64,000 nucleotides of DNA from CAILZL01 sp050181835 (GCA_050181835.1 JBFXCU010000009.1:32411-96410), one strand, 5' to 3'. Shown: positions 24,682 through 34,361, counted from the first letter of the stretch. Notes: generated by a model not told the origin, from the sequence alone. Numbers and translations are program-made.

Positions 24682-25785
24682 ATGGGTTTACGTACCCCCT
24701 TGCATGACACGCACGTCGCCGCTGGCGCGCGCATGGTTGATTTCGGTGGCTGGGACATGCCGGTCAACTATGGTTCGCAGATTGATGAACATCATGCAGT
24801 GCGCCGCGATGCGGGCATGTTTGATGTGTCGCACATGTGCGTGCTCGATCTCACCGGCGTGCGCGTGCGCGAATTCCTGCGCTACCTGCTGGCCAATGAT
24901 GTGGCCAAACTAAAAACGCCCGGTAAAGCCCTTTATAGCTGCCTGCTTAATGAGTGTGGTGGCGTGATTGACGACCTCATCGTCTATCATTTGATTAAGC
25001 CGGGCATGACGGAATCCTGGTTTCGCGTGGTGGTCAATGCGGGGACGCGCGACAAGGATATCGCTTGGATCAAACAGCATGCCGTGGCGTTCAATGTCGA
25101 TGTAAATGTACGCACCGATCTAGCCATGATTGCCGTGCAAGGCCCGAATGCATGCGCCAAAGCAGTGGCAGTGCTCGGTGCTGATACGAACTCCGCGCTG
25201 GAGTTGAAAGTGTTTGCCGGTGGCGAATTTGGTCGCTACTTCATCGGTCGCACGGGCTATACCGGTGAAGATGGCTTTGAAGTCATGCTGCCTGCCGACC
25301 AAGCAGCGGCGGTGTGGGTGAAGTTCACTGCGGCAGGTATCACGCAATGTGGTTTGGGTGCGCGCGACACCTTGCGTCTCGAAGCAGGCATGAACTTGTA
25401 TGGCAACGACATGGATGAAAGTCAATCACCACTGGAGTCGGGCTTAACGTGGACCATTGCCTTCGAGCCTAAAGCTCGCAACTTCATTGGCCGCGCCGCT
25501 CTGGAAGCGCAGCAACACGCTGGTGTGCCGCGAAAAATGGTGGGCTTGCTGCTGGAAGAACGTGGCGTGTTGCGTTCGCATCAAATGGTGTTGGTCGAAG
25601 GCCAGCCAAACGGCGAGATTACCAGCGGCACGTTTTCGCCAACCTTGGAGCGCTCGATTGCACTGGCGCGAGTTCCTGTTGCGGCAGAAGGCAACGTCAA
25701 AGTCGATATTCGTGGCAAGCAGCTGGCAGCACGTATCGTGCCGTACCCATTCGCGCGTCACGGCAAAGCCTGTATTGAAATTTAA
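24682..25785 (+). CDS. gcvT: Glycine cleavage system T protein (aminomethyltransferase)
   Basis: GcvT releases ammonia from the aminomethyl group carried on GcvH and passes the one-carbon unit to tetrahydrofolate. The protein has 367 residues from the ATG at 24682, with GGAG 7 bp upstream; the open frame further upstream is riboswitch. Motifs include GWDMPVNYGSQIDEHHAVR, FDVSHMC, the folate-contacting GRTGYTGEDGFE, and LRLEAGMNLYGNDM. First gene of gcvT-gcvH-gcvP, controlled by the glycine riboswitch immediately upstream. Confidence 0.97.
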   Translation: MGLRTPLHDTHVAAGARMVDFGGWDMPVNYGSQIDEHHAVRRDAGMFDVSHMCVLDLTGVRVREFLRYLLANDVAKLKTPGKALYSCLLNECGGVIDDLIVYHLIKPGMTESWFRVVVNAGTRDKDIAWIKQHAVAFNVDVNVRTDLAMIAVQGPNACAKAVAVLGADTNSALELKVFAGGEFGRYFIGRTGYTGEDGFEVMLPADQAAAVWVKFTAAGITQCGLGARDTLRLEAGMNLYGNDMDESQSPLESGLTWTIAFEPKARNFIGRAALEAQQHAGVPRKMVGLLLEERGVLRSHQMVLVEGQPNGEITSGTFSPTLERSIALARVPVAAEGNVKVDIRGKQLAARIVPYPFARHGKACIEI

Positions 25786-25824
25786 TGACACGACCATTTA
25801 CTAACATTTAGTTGAGAACATTAC

Positions 25825-26217
25825 ATGAGCAACATTCCTGCCGAACTTAAATATCTCACCAGCCATGAATGGGTGCGAGTTGAAGCGGATGGCACATTGA
25901 CCGTTGGTATTTCAGATCATGCGCAAGCAGCGCTGGGTGATCTGGTGTTTGTCGAAACACCCGATGTGGGACGTGAGTTGAAAGCAGGCGAAGCGTTTGC
26001 GGTGGTGGAATCGGTAAAAGCAGCTTCCGATGTTTATAGCCCAGTAAGCGGTGAAGTGCTGGCAGTGAATGAGGCGCTGGGTGCAACGCCAGAGCTGATT
26101 AATCAGTCTCCCTATGCGGATGGTTGGTTGATGAAAGTACGTTCTAGCGATTCTGCCGAACTGACCAAGCTGCTCGACGCCACGGCGTATCAAGCGGTAG
26201 TGGATGCGGCGACCTGA
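25825..26217 (+). CDS. gcvH: Glycine cleavage system H protein
   Basis: This is a 130-residue lipoyl carrier that shuttles the aminomethyl intermediate between GcvP, GcvT and the lipoamide dehydrogenase L protein. The lipoylated lysine is K65 in ESVKAASDVYSPVSGEV. Length and the surrounding LGDLVFVETPDVG and PYADGWLMKV motifs are typical. It starts 39 bp after gcvT and ends 46 bp before gcvP. The L protein gene is not in the window and is usually shared with the 2-oxoacid dehydrogenases. Confidence 0.97.
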   Translation: MSNIPAELKYLTSHEWVRVEADGTLTVGISDHAQAALGDLVFVETPDVGRELKAGEAFAVVESVKAASDVYSPVSGEVLAVNEALGATPELINQSPYADGWLMKVRSSDSAELTKLLDATAYQAVVDAAT

Positions 26218-26263
26218 CCCTGTTCAGAAACTAACGCAAAAATTTGACGTATTGAGAATCAGA

Positions 26264-29140
26264 ATGACGAATCCGAGTTGCATGCCTCTGCCGCACGTTG
26301 CCACCGACTTTGCCGCGCGTCATATTGGGCCTTCACCACAGGAAATCCAGCAAATGCTGGCGGTGGTTGGCATCGATAGCATGGATGCGTTAATAGCGGA
26401 GACCTTGCCGGATAGCATTCGCATTTTGCAACCGCTGAGCAGTATGGGGCGTGCCTTGTCGGAAGTGGAGGCGTTGGCACGCCTGCGCGAACTGGCTAAT
26501 AAAAACCAAGTGTTCACCTCGCTGATTGGTCAGGGTTACCACGGCACACTGACGCCGCTGGTCATACTGCGCAACATCTTGGAAAACCCGGCGTGGTACA
26601 CCGCTTACACGCCGTATCAACCGGAAATTTCTCAGGGCCGACTGGAAGCGTTGTTGAATTTCCAAACCATGATTTGCGAGCTGACGGGACTGGATGTTGC
26701 TAATGCATCGCTGCTGGATGAAGGCACGGCAGCCGCTGAAGCCATGGCAGTGGCGCAGCGGGTGGCAAAAAACAAACGCAAAAAATTCTTTGTCGATCAG
26801 CACTGTCATCCACAGTCAATTGCCGTCATGCGTACTCGTGCTGAACCGCTTGGCTGGGAAATAGTCATCGGTGATGTAGCGACGGATCTTGTTGCTACAG
26901 ATGTGTTTGGTGCGATTTTTCAGTATCCGGGCACCGATGGCGAGGTACGCGATTTCCGCAAAGTCATCGCACAATTAACCGCCGCAGGTGCGATCAGCAT
27001 CATGGCTGCCGACCCGCTGGCGTTGTCTGTTTTGACGCCCCCCGGCGAACTGGGTGCCGACATTGCCATAGGTTCAACGCAACGCTTTGGCGTGCCCATG
27101 GGCTACGGCGGCCCACACGCGGCCTACATGGCAGTGCGTGACGCGATCAAGCGTTCCATACCCGGACGGTTGATTGGTGTGTCAATTGATTCACGCGGTC
27201 AGCCGGCGTATCGCTTGACGTTGCAAACTCGCGAACAACATATTCGGCGTGAAAAAGCCACTTCCAACATTTGTACTGCACAGGTGTTGCTGGCGATTAT
27301 TGCGTCGATGTATGCGGTTTATCACGGCCCGGAAGGATTGGCGGCGATTGCAACTGCAGTACATACGCGTTGCAAGGTGTTGGTCGCTGGCTTGAACAAG
27401 CTCGGTTTCAAGATTAAGAACGCTTGCTACTTTGATACCATTACGATTGACGCGGGTGCAGAGCGCGATGTCATTATTGCGCGTGCGGCTGCGGAGAAGA
27501 TTAATTTTGCAGTGATTGGCGCAACGCAATTAAGTATTGCACTTGATGAAGCGACCACCCCCGCCATTGTTGAAGCCGTGTGGCGAGCTTTTGGCGGGTC
27601 GTTGCGGTTTGCTGATGTCACCAGCGGTGCTCCTGTCATTACAGATTTTTTTAGCCGCCTTGGGCCGTGTCTGAAGCATCCAATATTCGGTCGCTATCGC
27701 TCTGAAACTGAATTACTACGTTACATGCGCAAATTGTCAGATCGTGATCTGGCACTGGATCGCGCCATGATTCCACTCGGCTCCTGCACCATGAAGCTTA
27801 ATGCCACGGCGGAAATGATTCCGGTTACCTGGCCGGAGTTCGGTGCGCTGCATCCGTTTGCACCAGTAGAACAAGCCAAAGGCTATGCTGAGTTATTCGA
27901 TGACCTGAAACAATGGTTGGTTGAGATTACCGGATACGACGCCGTGTCCTTGCAGCCAAACTCGGGTGCGCAAGGGGAATATGCGGGGTTGCTCGCGATT
28001 CGCGCTTATCACCACGCGCGCGGCGAGTTGAATCGTACCGTGTGCTTGATTCCTTCATCAGCGCACGGCACCAATCCCGCTTCGGCACAGATGGTTGGCA
28101 TGACAGTGGTAGTGGTTAACTGTGACGCACAGGGTAATGTTGATGTAGAGGACTTACGCGCCAAAGCAGAAAGGCATAGCGCGAATTTGGCCGCGTTGAT
28201 GATTACCTATCCATCTACGCATGGTGTATTTGAAGAGTGTATTCGTGAGATATGCGATATCACGCATCAGCATGGCGGCCAAGTCTATATGGATGGTGCC
28301 AATATGAATGCGCAGGTGGGATTGTCGCGTCCCGGTGATTTCGGCGCTGATGTGTCGCATTTGAACTTGCATAAAACATTCTGTATTCCGCATGGTGGCG
28401 GTGGCCCCGGAATGGGGCCGATTGGTGTGAAAGCGCATCTTGTGCCTTATTTACCAGGGCATTCTATGTTGGATGGCGGCAAATCAGCGGTCGGGCCAGT
28501 ATCGGCAGCACCGTTTGGATCAGCATCGATTTTGCCGATTAGCTATGCGTACATTTTGCTGATGGGCGGCAAGGGGTTAAAGCTTGCTACTGAAGTGGCC
28601 ATTCTTAGTGCCAACTACATGGCAGTGCGTTTACAACCGCATTTTCCGGTGTTGTTCCGCAATCATAATGGTCGTGTTGCTCACGAATGTATTGTCGACC
28701 CGCGACCGCTTAAAGATACTTGCGGCGTGACTGTCGACGACATCGCCAAACGACTGATCGATTTTGGCTTTCATGCACCCACCATGAGTTTTCCGGTGCC
28801 GGGCACCTTGATGATCGAACCTACCGAGTCCGAAGCCAAGGTGGAACTTGATCGTTTCTGTGATGCCATGATCGCCATTCGTGAGGAAATTTCGGAAGTG
28901 CAAGCTGGGCGCTTCGCTATCGAACAAAGTCCGCTGCGGCATTCGCCACATACTGTGCATGATCTGGTCGATGCTGAATGGAACCGCGCGTATTCACGTG
29001 AACAAGGGGTGTTCCCGACCGGTAGCTTGCGTACCGACAAGTACTGGAGTCCTGTCGGTCGTGTCGATAATGTGTTTGGTGATCGAAATCTGCTGTGCAT
29101 TTGTCCAACACCAGATGAGTATCGGAGTGAAATCGGATGA
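26264..29140 (+). CDS. gcvP: Glycine dehydrogenase (decarboxylating), P protein, single chain
   Basis: GcvP decarboxylates glycine with pyridoxal phosphate and loads the remaining aminomethyl group on GcvH. It has 958 residues, so this is the fused single-subunit form and not the split GcvPA/GcvPB. I chose the ATG at 26264. The N-terminal half has the degenerate PLP fold (RHIGPSPQEIQQML, GQGYHGTLTP). The catalytic half has the PLP lysine at about K704 in HLNLHKTF, followed by the glycine-rich HGGGGPGMGP loop. The stop overlaps the dgkA start. Confidence 0.97.
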   Translation: MTNPSCMPLPHVATDFAARHIGPSPQEIQQMLAVVGIDSMDALIAETLPDSIRILQPLSSMGRALSEVEALARLRELANKNQVFTSLIGQGYHGTLTPLVILRNILENPAWYTAYTPYQPEISQGRLEALLNFQTMICELTGLDVANASLLDEGTAAAEAMAVAQRVAKNKRKKFFVDQHCHPQSIAVMRTRAEPLGWEIVIGDVATDLVATDVFGAIFQYPGTDGEVRDFRKVIAQLTAAGAISIMAADPLALSVLTPPGELGADIAIGSTQRFGVPMGYGGPHAAYMAVRDAIKRSIPGRLIGVSIDSRGQPAYRLTLQTREQHIRREKATSNICTAQVLLAIIASMYAVYHGPEGLAAIATAVHTRCKVLVAGLNKLGFKIKNACYFDTITIDAGAERDVIIARAAAEKINFAVIGATQLSIALDEATTPAIVEAVWRAFGGSLRFADVTSGAPVITDFFSRLGPCLKHPIFGRYRSETELLRYMRKLSDRDLALDRAMIPLGSCTMKLNATAEMIPVTWPEFGALHPFAPVEQAKGYAELFDDLKQWLVEITGYDAVSLQPNSGAQGEYAGLLAIRAYHHARGELNRTVCLIPSSAHGTNPASAQMVGMTVVVVNCDAQGNVDVEDLRAKAERHSANLAALMITYPSTHGVFEECIREICDITHQHGGQVYMDGANMNAQVGLSRPGDFGADVSHLNLHKTFCIPHGGGGPGMGPIGVKAHLVPYLPGHSMLDGGKSAVGPVSAAPFGSASILPISYAYILLMGGKGLKLATEVAILSANYMAVRLQPHFPVLFRNHNGRVAHECIVDPRPLKDTCGVTVDDIAKRLIDFGFHAPTMSFPVPGTLMIEPTESEAKVELDRFCDAMIAIREEISEVQAGRFAIEQSPLRHSPHTVHDLVDAEWNRAYSREQGVFPTGSLRTDKYWSPVGRVDNVFGDRNLLCICPTPDEYRSEIG

Positions 29141-29502
29141 ATGATCGTAATAAGCCTTCCGGTATGACGCGGCTACTCAAGGCATTTGGCAATTCCATGA
29201 AAGGGTTTGCGGGTGTTTACAAACATGAGGCTGCATTTCGTCAGGAATTGTTGCTGGCGATGGTGCTAGTGCCGCTTGGTTTCTATCTTGGTCACACTGG
29301 TATCGAGCGCGCCTTGCTGATTGGCAGCGTGTTGTTGGTACTGGTGGTAGAAATTCTCAATAGTGCCATTGAGGCCGTGGTGGATCGCGTTGGTCTTGAG
29401 CGGCATGAGCTCTCTGGGCTGGCCAAGGATCTTGGTTCGGCAGCGGTATTTTTGTCATTGGTGATGGTGGCGATTACGTGGGCGCTAGTGTTGTTTGGAT
29501 AA
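29137..29502 (+). CDS. dgkA: Diacylglycerol kinase
   Basis: DgkA is a small trimeric inner-membrane kinase that returns diacylglycerol, produced by membrane-derived oligosaccharide or LPS modification, to phosphatidic acid. The protein has 121 residues and three membrane helices. The active-site helix EILNSAIEAVVDRVG and the following HELSGLAKDLGSAAV are diagnostic. Its ATG overlaps the gcvP stop as ATGA, so translation is coupled to the glycine cleavage operon, although the functions appear unrelated. Confidence 0.96.
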   Translation: MNDRNKPSGMTRLLKAFGNSMKGFAGVYKHEAAFRQELLLAMVLVPLGFYLGHTGIERALLIGSVLLVLVVEILNSAIEAVVDRVGLERHELSGLAKDLGSAAVFLSLVMVAITWALVLFG

Positions 29503-29579
29503 CCGCACTTTTTGACATTTCCAGCGATGTTTTTCCGTTATGCTGGTTCTTGATACACAAATCACAATAGGTTACATGC

Positions 29580-30518
29580 ATGTCGGCACTGATCTGCGGT
29601 TCCATGGCTTATGACACCATCATGGTGTTTGGCGGACAATTCAAGGATCACATCCTGCCTGACAAGATACACATGTTAAACGTGTCGTTCCTGGTGCCGG
29701 GCATGCGCCGCAATTTTGGCGGCTGTGCCGGCAACATTGCCTATAGCCTTAAATTACTGGGCGGTCAGGGTGCGCCGATGGCAACAGTTGGCCACGATTT
29801 TGCGCCGTACAAGGAATGGCTAACACAGCAGGGTGTGGAGTTGCAGTATCTCAAGCCGATAGCAAATGAGTTCACGGCACAGGCGTTCATCACTACTGAT
29901 CTGAATGACAATCAGATCACAGCGTTTCATCCGGGTGCGATGATGCACTCGCATATTCAAACCGTGCCTACCGATGGTAGCGTGACGCTGGGGCTGATTT
30001 CTCCCGATGGCCGCGATGGCATGATTCAGCATGCAGAACAATTTTCGGCTGCCAATATCCCCTTCATTTTTGATCCCGGTCAGGGACTGCCAATGTTCAA
30101 TGGCGAAGAACTGCTGCGCTTTGTGGATCAAGCCACCTACGTGACGGTGAATGAATACGAAGGACAATTGCTCAGTGATCGAACCGGTCTCAATCATGAG
30201 CAGCTGGCACAGCGTGTTGATGCGTTGATTGTGACGCATGGTGCGCAGGGGTCAGTGATCCACACGCAGAATGGCAAATTAACTATTCCCACCGCCACAC
30301 CGAAAGCAGTGAACGATCCAACTGGTTGTGGTGATGCTTACCGTGCTGGTTTGATCTACGGCTTGATGCATAAGCTGGGTTGGGAAGTGACGGGTCGGAT
30401 TGCCTCGCTGAGTGGCGCGATCAAGATTGAGTCGCATGGTCCGCAGAATCATCGTTTCACGCGGGATGAGTTTGCGACGCAGTACCAGCAGGCGTTTGGT
30501 CAGGCGTTGAATTGGTGA
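29580..30518 (+). CDS. PfkB-family carbohydrate/adenosine kinase
   Basis: This is a 312-residue ribokinase-superfamily kinase. It has the N-terminal CGSMAYDTIMVF strand, the substrate-lid region ending MRRNFGGCAGNIAYSLKLLGG, and the C-terminal anion-hole/catalytic motif NDPTGCGDAYRAG, with the last Asp as base. The family is often annotated as adenosine kinase; substrates within PfkB cannot be assigned from motifs alone. It stands alone between dgkA (77 bp upstream) and a protease gene (88 bp downstream), with no sugar-pathway neighbours to hint at a substrate. Confidence 0.88.
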   Translation: MSALICGSMAYDTIMVFGGQFKDHILPDKIHMLNVSFLVPGMRRNFGGCAGNIAYSLKLLGGQGAPMATVGHDFAPYKEWLTQQGVELQYLKPIANEFTAQAFITTDLNDNQITAFHPGAMMHSHIQTVPTDGSVTLGLISPDGRDGMIQHAEQFSAANIPFIFDPGQGLPMFNGEELLRFVDQATYVTVNEYEGQLLSDRTGLNHEQLAQRVDALIVTHGAQGSVIHTQNGKLTIPTATPKAVNDPTGCGDAYRAGLIYGLMHKLGWEVTGRIASLSGAIKIESHGPQNHRFTRDEFATQYQQAFGQALNW

Positions 30519-30606
30519 TCCGGCCAGGGGCTATTGTGCAAGGTGCGTTTACGAACCGCTGTTCCAGTTGAGCGGCTGCTGTACAGAATAAATACAGGTG
30601 TGATTC

Positions 30607-33402
30607 ATGCGTAAATTGTTGGTTGTTGCGGTTACCTATCTACTTTGCATTGGCGCACAAGCTGCAGATGTCGATGACAGTAAATGGGCACGCACGCTGG
30701 AGCGCATCACCCACAGCGTAGTCAGTATCCAGATCGACCAAACGCGCTCGTTTGATACCGAAGCCAATAGCTCCGGGCAAGCGACGGGGTTTGTTGTTGA
30801 TGCCAAGCGTGGCTTGATCCTGACTAACCGGCACGTAGTAACGCCGGGGCCAGTGACTTCACAAGCCATATTTCAGAATCGCGAAGAAGTTGCGTTATAT
30901 CCGGTCTATCGCGATCCGGTACATGACTTTGGTATTTATCGTTACGATCCTGGCAAGCTGCGTTTCATTCAACCCGCAGCGTTGCCGTTATATCCGCAAG
31001 GTGCGACCATCGGTCGCGAGATTCGCGTGGTAGGCAACGATGCTGGCGAGCAGTTGTCAATATTGTCTGGCACCTTGGCGCGTCTGGATCGGCAAGCCCC
31101 TGAATATGGTTCATTCAAATTCAATGACTTTAATACCTTCTATATTCAAGCGGCTTCAGGCACTTCGGGTGGTTCGTCTGGTTCGCCTGTGCTTGATATT
31201 GAGGGCCGTGTAGTCGCATTGAACGCTGGTGGTAGCAATGCCGCTGCTTCCAGTTTTTATCTACCGTTGAATCGAGTAGTGCGTGCACTCAAGTTGATAC
31301 AGGAAGGTAAGCCCGTCACTCGGGGCACTGTGCAAACGGTCTTTACCTATACGCCCTACGATGAATTGACTCGCCTCGGTCTGGATACCAATACTGAAGC
31401 TGAAGTGCGCCGTATTTTCCCTAGTCAGACGGGTATGTTGGTGGTCAGCGAAGTGCAACCGGGATCGGCAGCCGCCGCTGTGCTTGAGCCCGGCGATATT
31501 CTGGTGCGAGTGAATGGTGAGCTACTGACCACCTTTGATCCGCTGGAGCGCGTACTTGATGATTCAGTCGATCAGCGCATCAGTCTGGAGATTCGGCGTG
31601 GTGAACAGGTGCGTAAGGCAGAGCTCAAGGTGCAGAGCCTGTATGAGATTACCCCGGATCGTTATCTGAGTTTCAGTGATGGCGTTGTGCATGCGCTTAG
31701 CTGGCAAATGGCACGCCATTACAACAAGCCGGTAGCGGGGGTGTTCGTTGCCAGTCCGGGCTATGCACTGAGCGTGGCCGGTGTGCCGCGCGGTGCGGTC
31801 ATCACTGAGGTGAATGAAACTAATATCACTACGCTGGATGATTTCAGCAAAATCATCGGTGCTTTGAAAGATGGTGAGCGCGCCACGCTACGCTACTTTG
31901 CCATGGATGATCCGCGCGCCTCGCGCATTGCGGTGTTGCGCATGGATCGACGTTGGTATGCGGCTACTGAATGTTCTCGCGACGATGTAGAAGGTGTGTG
32001 GCCTTGTACAACTTGGCCGCAAGATGGAGTGGCAGCACCGCCAGAGCCGACTACTACGCAGTTTGCCAAGTCTACTGATCCATTGATTAATCGTCTGTCG
32101 CCATCACTCGTGCTGGTGAAGTTCGACATGCCGTATTCCGTCTCTGGTTATACCGACCGTAGCTTTTACGGTACGGGCATTGTGCTGGATGCGGCAAAAG
32201 GCTTGGTGGTGGTAGATCGCAACACTATTCCGGTACCGGTAGGTGACGTGCGCCTTATTTTTGCCGGTGCTATCGAAGTGCCGGGTAAGGTGAAATACAT
32301 TCATCCACTGCACAACCTTGCCGTAGTTTCATACGACCCTGCACTGTTAGGTGATACACCGGTACGTTCAGCCAAATTAAATACCAAGAGCGTGCGCGCA
32401 GGCGAAACCGTATGGGCGGTGGGTTTGGATGCCGATGCCAAAGTTAAATCACAATCAGCGATAGTGGCTGAGATTGAACCGGCTGAATTTCCCCTGTCAC
32501 GTTCGTTGCGCTTCCGCGAAGCCAATTTGGAACTGATCAATCTGGTGAATGGCCCGAATAGCTTTGATGGCGTATTGGTCAACAAGAAAGGCGAGGTGGT
32601 ATCCAGTTGGTCAAGTTATCTGCTTGAGCAAGGGCGCACTCCGGAGCAGATCATGCGCGGCATTCCTGCCGATATACTTGCCGAGACATTGCAGTTGGCT
32701 AGCAGTGGCGCGATGCTGCAATCACTTGAAGCGGAGTTGTCACCTATCTCGCTGGCAGATGCGAGTCGTTTGGGGTTGCCAGAACAGTGGTCGCAAGGAT
32801 TGGTGGCTCATGATTCCTCCCACCGTCAAGCCTTGGTGGTGGTGCGTCTGGTTGCCGGATCACCCGCTGCCACAGTATTACGCTCCGGTGATCTGATCTT
32901 GGCGATTGATGGCAAAACGGTATCACGCTTTCGTGAGGTTGAGTTGGCGACGCAGCAGCCACGCGTCAAACTAACGGTGCTGCGTAACGGCAAGGAAGAG
33001 CAGATAGAAATTGATACCGCTGCATTGAGTGGTCGCGACATTGATCGCTTGGTGTTTTGGGCCGGTGCAGTGCTGCAAACCCCACATCGAGCCTTGGCGG
33101 CGCAACGTAATACGCCGACTGACGGTGTGTTCGTTGCCTATTTTGCCTATGGTTCACCGGCTTCGCGTTACCAGTTGTGGGCAGGGCGGCGCATTGTGGA
33201 AGTGGATGGGCAACTCACGCCAAATCTTGATGCGTTTACCCAAGCTATTGCCAATCGTGAGGATCGTAGTTCGGTGCGTCTGCGTACCCTTACGCTGAAC
33301 GGTGCGTCGGAAGTCATTACGCTGAAGCTTGATAATCGTTATTGGCCCGCTTATGAACTAAAGTGGACTGAACAAGGTTGGCAGCGTTCTGCCTTGAAGT
33401 AA
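30607..33402 (+). CDS. Nma111-like exported HtrA protein with one active and one degenerate protease domain plus PDZ domains
   Basis: This is a 931-residue protein with a signal peptide (residues 1-20). The first trypsin-like domain has an intact triad: H76 (LTNRHVV), D107 (VHDFGIY) and S191 (SGGSSGSPV). PDZ-like segments follow (about 260-340 and 370-430). A second protease-like domain starts near 500 and has lost the triad: the His position is N539 (VDRNT), the Asp position N570 (LHNLAV), and the Ser position is not serine (GPNSFDG). More PDZ repeats lie between about 720 and 900. This tandem layout is that of the yeast HtrA relative Nma111/Ynm3 and its bacterial counterparts, not of DegP. 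Periplasmic quality control is a likely but unproven role. Confidence 0.85.
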   Translation: MRKLLVVAVTYLLCIGAQAADVDDSKWARTLERITHSVVSIQIDQTRSFDTEANSSGQATGFVVDAKRGLILTNRHVVTPGPVTSQAIFQNREEVALYPVYRDPVHDFGIYRYDPGKLRFIQPAALPLYPQGATIGREIRVVGNDAGEQLSILSGTLARLDRQAPEYGSFKFNDFNTFYIQAASGTSGGSSGSPVLDIEGRVVALNAGGSNAAASSFYLPLNRVVRALKLIQEGKPVTRGTVQTVFTYTPYDELTRLGLDTNTEAEVRRIFPSQTGMLVVSEVQPGSAAAAVLEPGDILVRVNGELLTTFDPLERVLDDSVDQRISLEIRRGEQVRKAELKVQSLYEITPDRYLSFSDGVVHALSWQMARHYNKPVAGVFVASPGYALSVAGVPRGAVITEVNETNITTLDDFSKIIGALKDGERATLRYFAMDDPRASRIAVLRMDRRWYAATECSRDDVEGVWPCTTWPQDGVAAPPEPTTTQFAKSTDPLINRLSPSLVLVKFDMPYSVSGYTDRSFYGTGIVLDAAKGLVVVDRNTIPVPVGDVRLIFAGAIEVPGKVKYIHPLHNLAVVSYDPALLGDTPVRSAKLNTKSVRAGETVWAVGLDADAKVKSQSAIVAEIEPAEFPLSRSLRFREANLELINLVNGPNSFDGVLVNKKGEVVSSWSSYLLEQGRTPEQIMRGIPADILAETLQLASSGAMLQSLEAELSPISLADASRLGLPEQWSQGLVAHDSSHRQALVVVRLVAGSPAATVLRSGDLILAIDGKTVSRFREVELATQQPRVKLTVLRNGKEEQIEIDTAALSGRDIDRLVFWAGAVLQTPHRALAAQRNTPTDGVFVAYFAYGSPASRYQLWAGRRIVEVDGQLTPNLDAFTQAIANREDRSSVRLRTLTLNGASEVITLKLDNRYWPAYELKWTEQGWQRSALK

Positions 33403-33427
33403 CACTTATTTGCGGTGATGACCATAA

Positions 33428-33458
33428 GGGCGGCTAGTAGGCTGCCGTTGTCTTTTTT
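33428..33458 (+). terminator. Intrinsic terminator after the HtrA-like gene
   Basis: GGCGGC (33429-33434) pairs with GCTGCC (33441-33446), including one G-U pair, around a TAGTAG loop. A T-run (TCTTTTTT) follows at 33451-33458, four bases after the stem. It separates the protease gene from the unknown gene at 33493. Confidence 0.6.
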
Positions 33459-33492
33459 CTGCGCTTGTCGCAAATACCGGCATAATTAACTA

Positions 33493-34086
33493 ATGACTGA
33501 TGTACTAAAACTTGCAGCGGCGCGACAGATGTTTACGCGTTTCGGTGACGCTGCGTGGCTACTGACTGATCCGGCGCATCCGTCGGCAAGCAAAACGGGC
33601 CCCGTTATCTATATCTGTGATGTAGAGAGTGGTCGGTCCTTGCTGTTAGAAACAAATCATGGTGCGTTACAGAAATTGTCCGAACAGGCTGATCTGGATG
33701 AACCGGAATATCAGCAGGTGCGGGCCGCACTGAGCATTCTGATTGGTGACTTATTGAACAGTGCGCCGATTCATCCTGATACGCGCCGTGGTGTGATATT
33801 GGGCGCGGCATTTTGCACCAGCGAAACGCGTGGCTTTCATATCACGAAACATCATGGTTCAGAGGTACAGCATGTGTTGCTGCGCTATCCCGACGCGGCA
33901 AGTAAAAGTCACATATTGACACCCATGCCGGTGTTCAAAGTGCATCCCATCACTGCTGTCGAACTTGATTCAACAGTGACTCATATACTGCTGAGCGAGC
34001 AGTTGAATTTCCCTGAACGGTTCGCCAACGGTATGCCGCTTTGCTTCAAACAACTGCGTCGCAATGTGTTGTCTGGCGGTGCTTAG
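33493..34086 (+). CDS. Hypothetical protein
   Basis: This is a 197-residue soluble protein that I do not recognise. It has no signal peptide or membrane helix. The first half (RQMFTRFGDAAWLLTDP, VIYICDVESGRSLLLE) reads like a compact alpha/beta domain; the second half has a basic HITKHHGSEVQHVLLRYP segment and ends in a Cys-containing MPLCFKQLRRN helix. Codon use looks like the neighbours. The stop overlaps by 4 bp the stop of the convergent gene at 34083-34361. Confidence 0.6.
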   Translation: MTDVLKLAAARQMFTRFGDAAWLLTDPAHPSASKTGPVIYICDVESGRSLLLETNHGALQKLSEQADLDEPEYQQVRAALSILIGDLLNSAPIHPDTRRGVILGAAFCTSETRGFHITKHHGSEVQHVLLRYPDAASKSHILTPMPVFKVHPITAVELDSTVTHILLSEQLNFPERFANGMPLCFKQLRRNVLSGGA

Positions 34087-34361
34087 CGAACTCGCTTTTC
34101 TGTTTGCCTTTGCTGGAGGAATAACTTAGGCAACATGTCTTGTCTTGCCTTCTGATCATCTTCGAGTTCGACCTCAATCATCGCCGCAAGTTTACGCAAT
34201 TGGCGCTGCTGCTCTGGCGAGGTGGTGTCTGCTGCAATCTCCACACGGATCGCAGCAAGTAATTCCTTGATACAGTCGTCTGATAGGCCATAGTTTGCGC
34301 GCCACTCTAAATAGGCGCGCCAGTAATCGCTGGTGATATCTTGTGGCTCTAGGTGAATCAA
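34083..34361 (-). CDS. Small hypothetical protein
   Basis: This is a 92-residue, mostly helical, highly charged protein. It begins with an aromatic-rich segment (SDYWRAYLEWRANYGLS) and continues with a long amphipathic region (EQQRQLRKLAAMIEVELEDDQKARQDM) that could form a coiled coil, here quoted only in part as EQQRQLRKLAAMIEV. No family is recognised. It runs convergently into the gene at 33493-34086, overlapping its last four bases, and follows dbpA on the same strand after a 180-bp gap that shows nothing I can name. Confidence 0.5.
   Translation of the reverse strand: MIHLEPQDITSDYWRAYLEWRANYGLSDDCIKELLAAIRVEIAADTTSPEQQRQLRKLAAMIEVELEDDQKARQDMLPKLFLQQRQTEKRVR

Noticed and set aside
26390..26809. 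A 139-codon minus-strand frame
   Set aside because: Antisense shadow of gcvP with no motif or ribosome-binding site.
30607..33402. Calling the protease degP
   Set aside because: It is about twice the length, with a second protease-like domain lacking the triad; the layout is Nma111-like.
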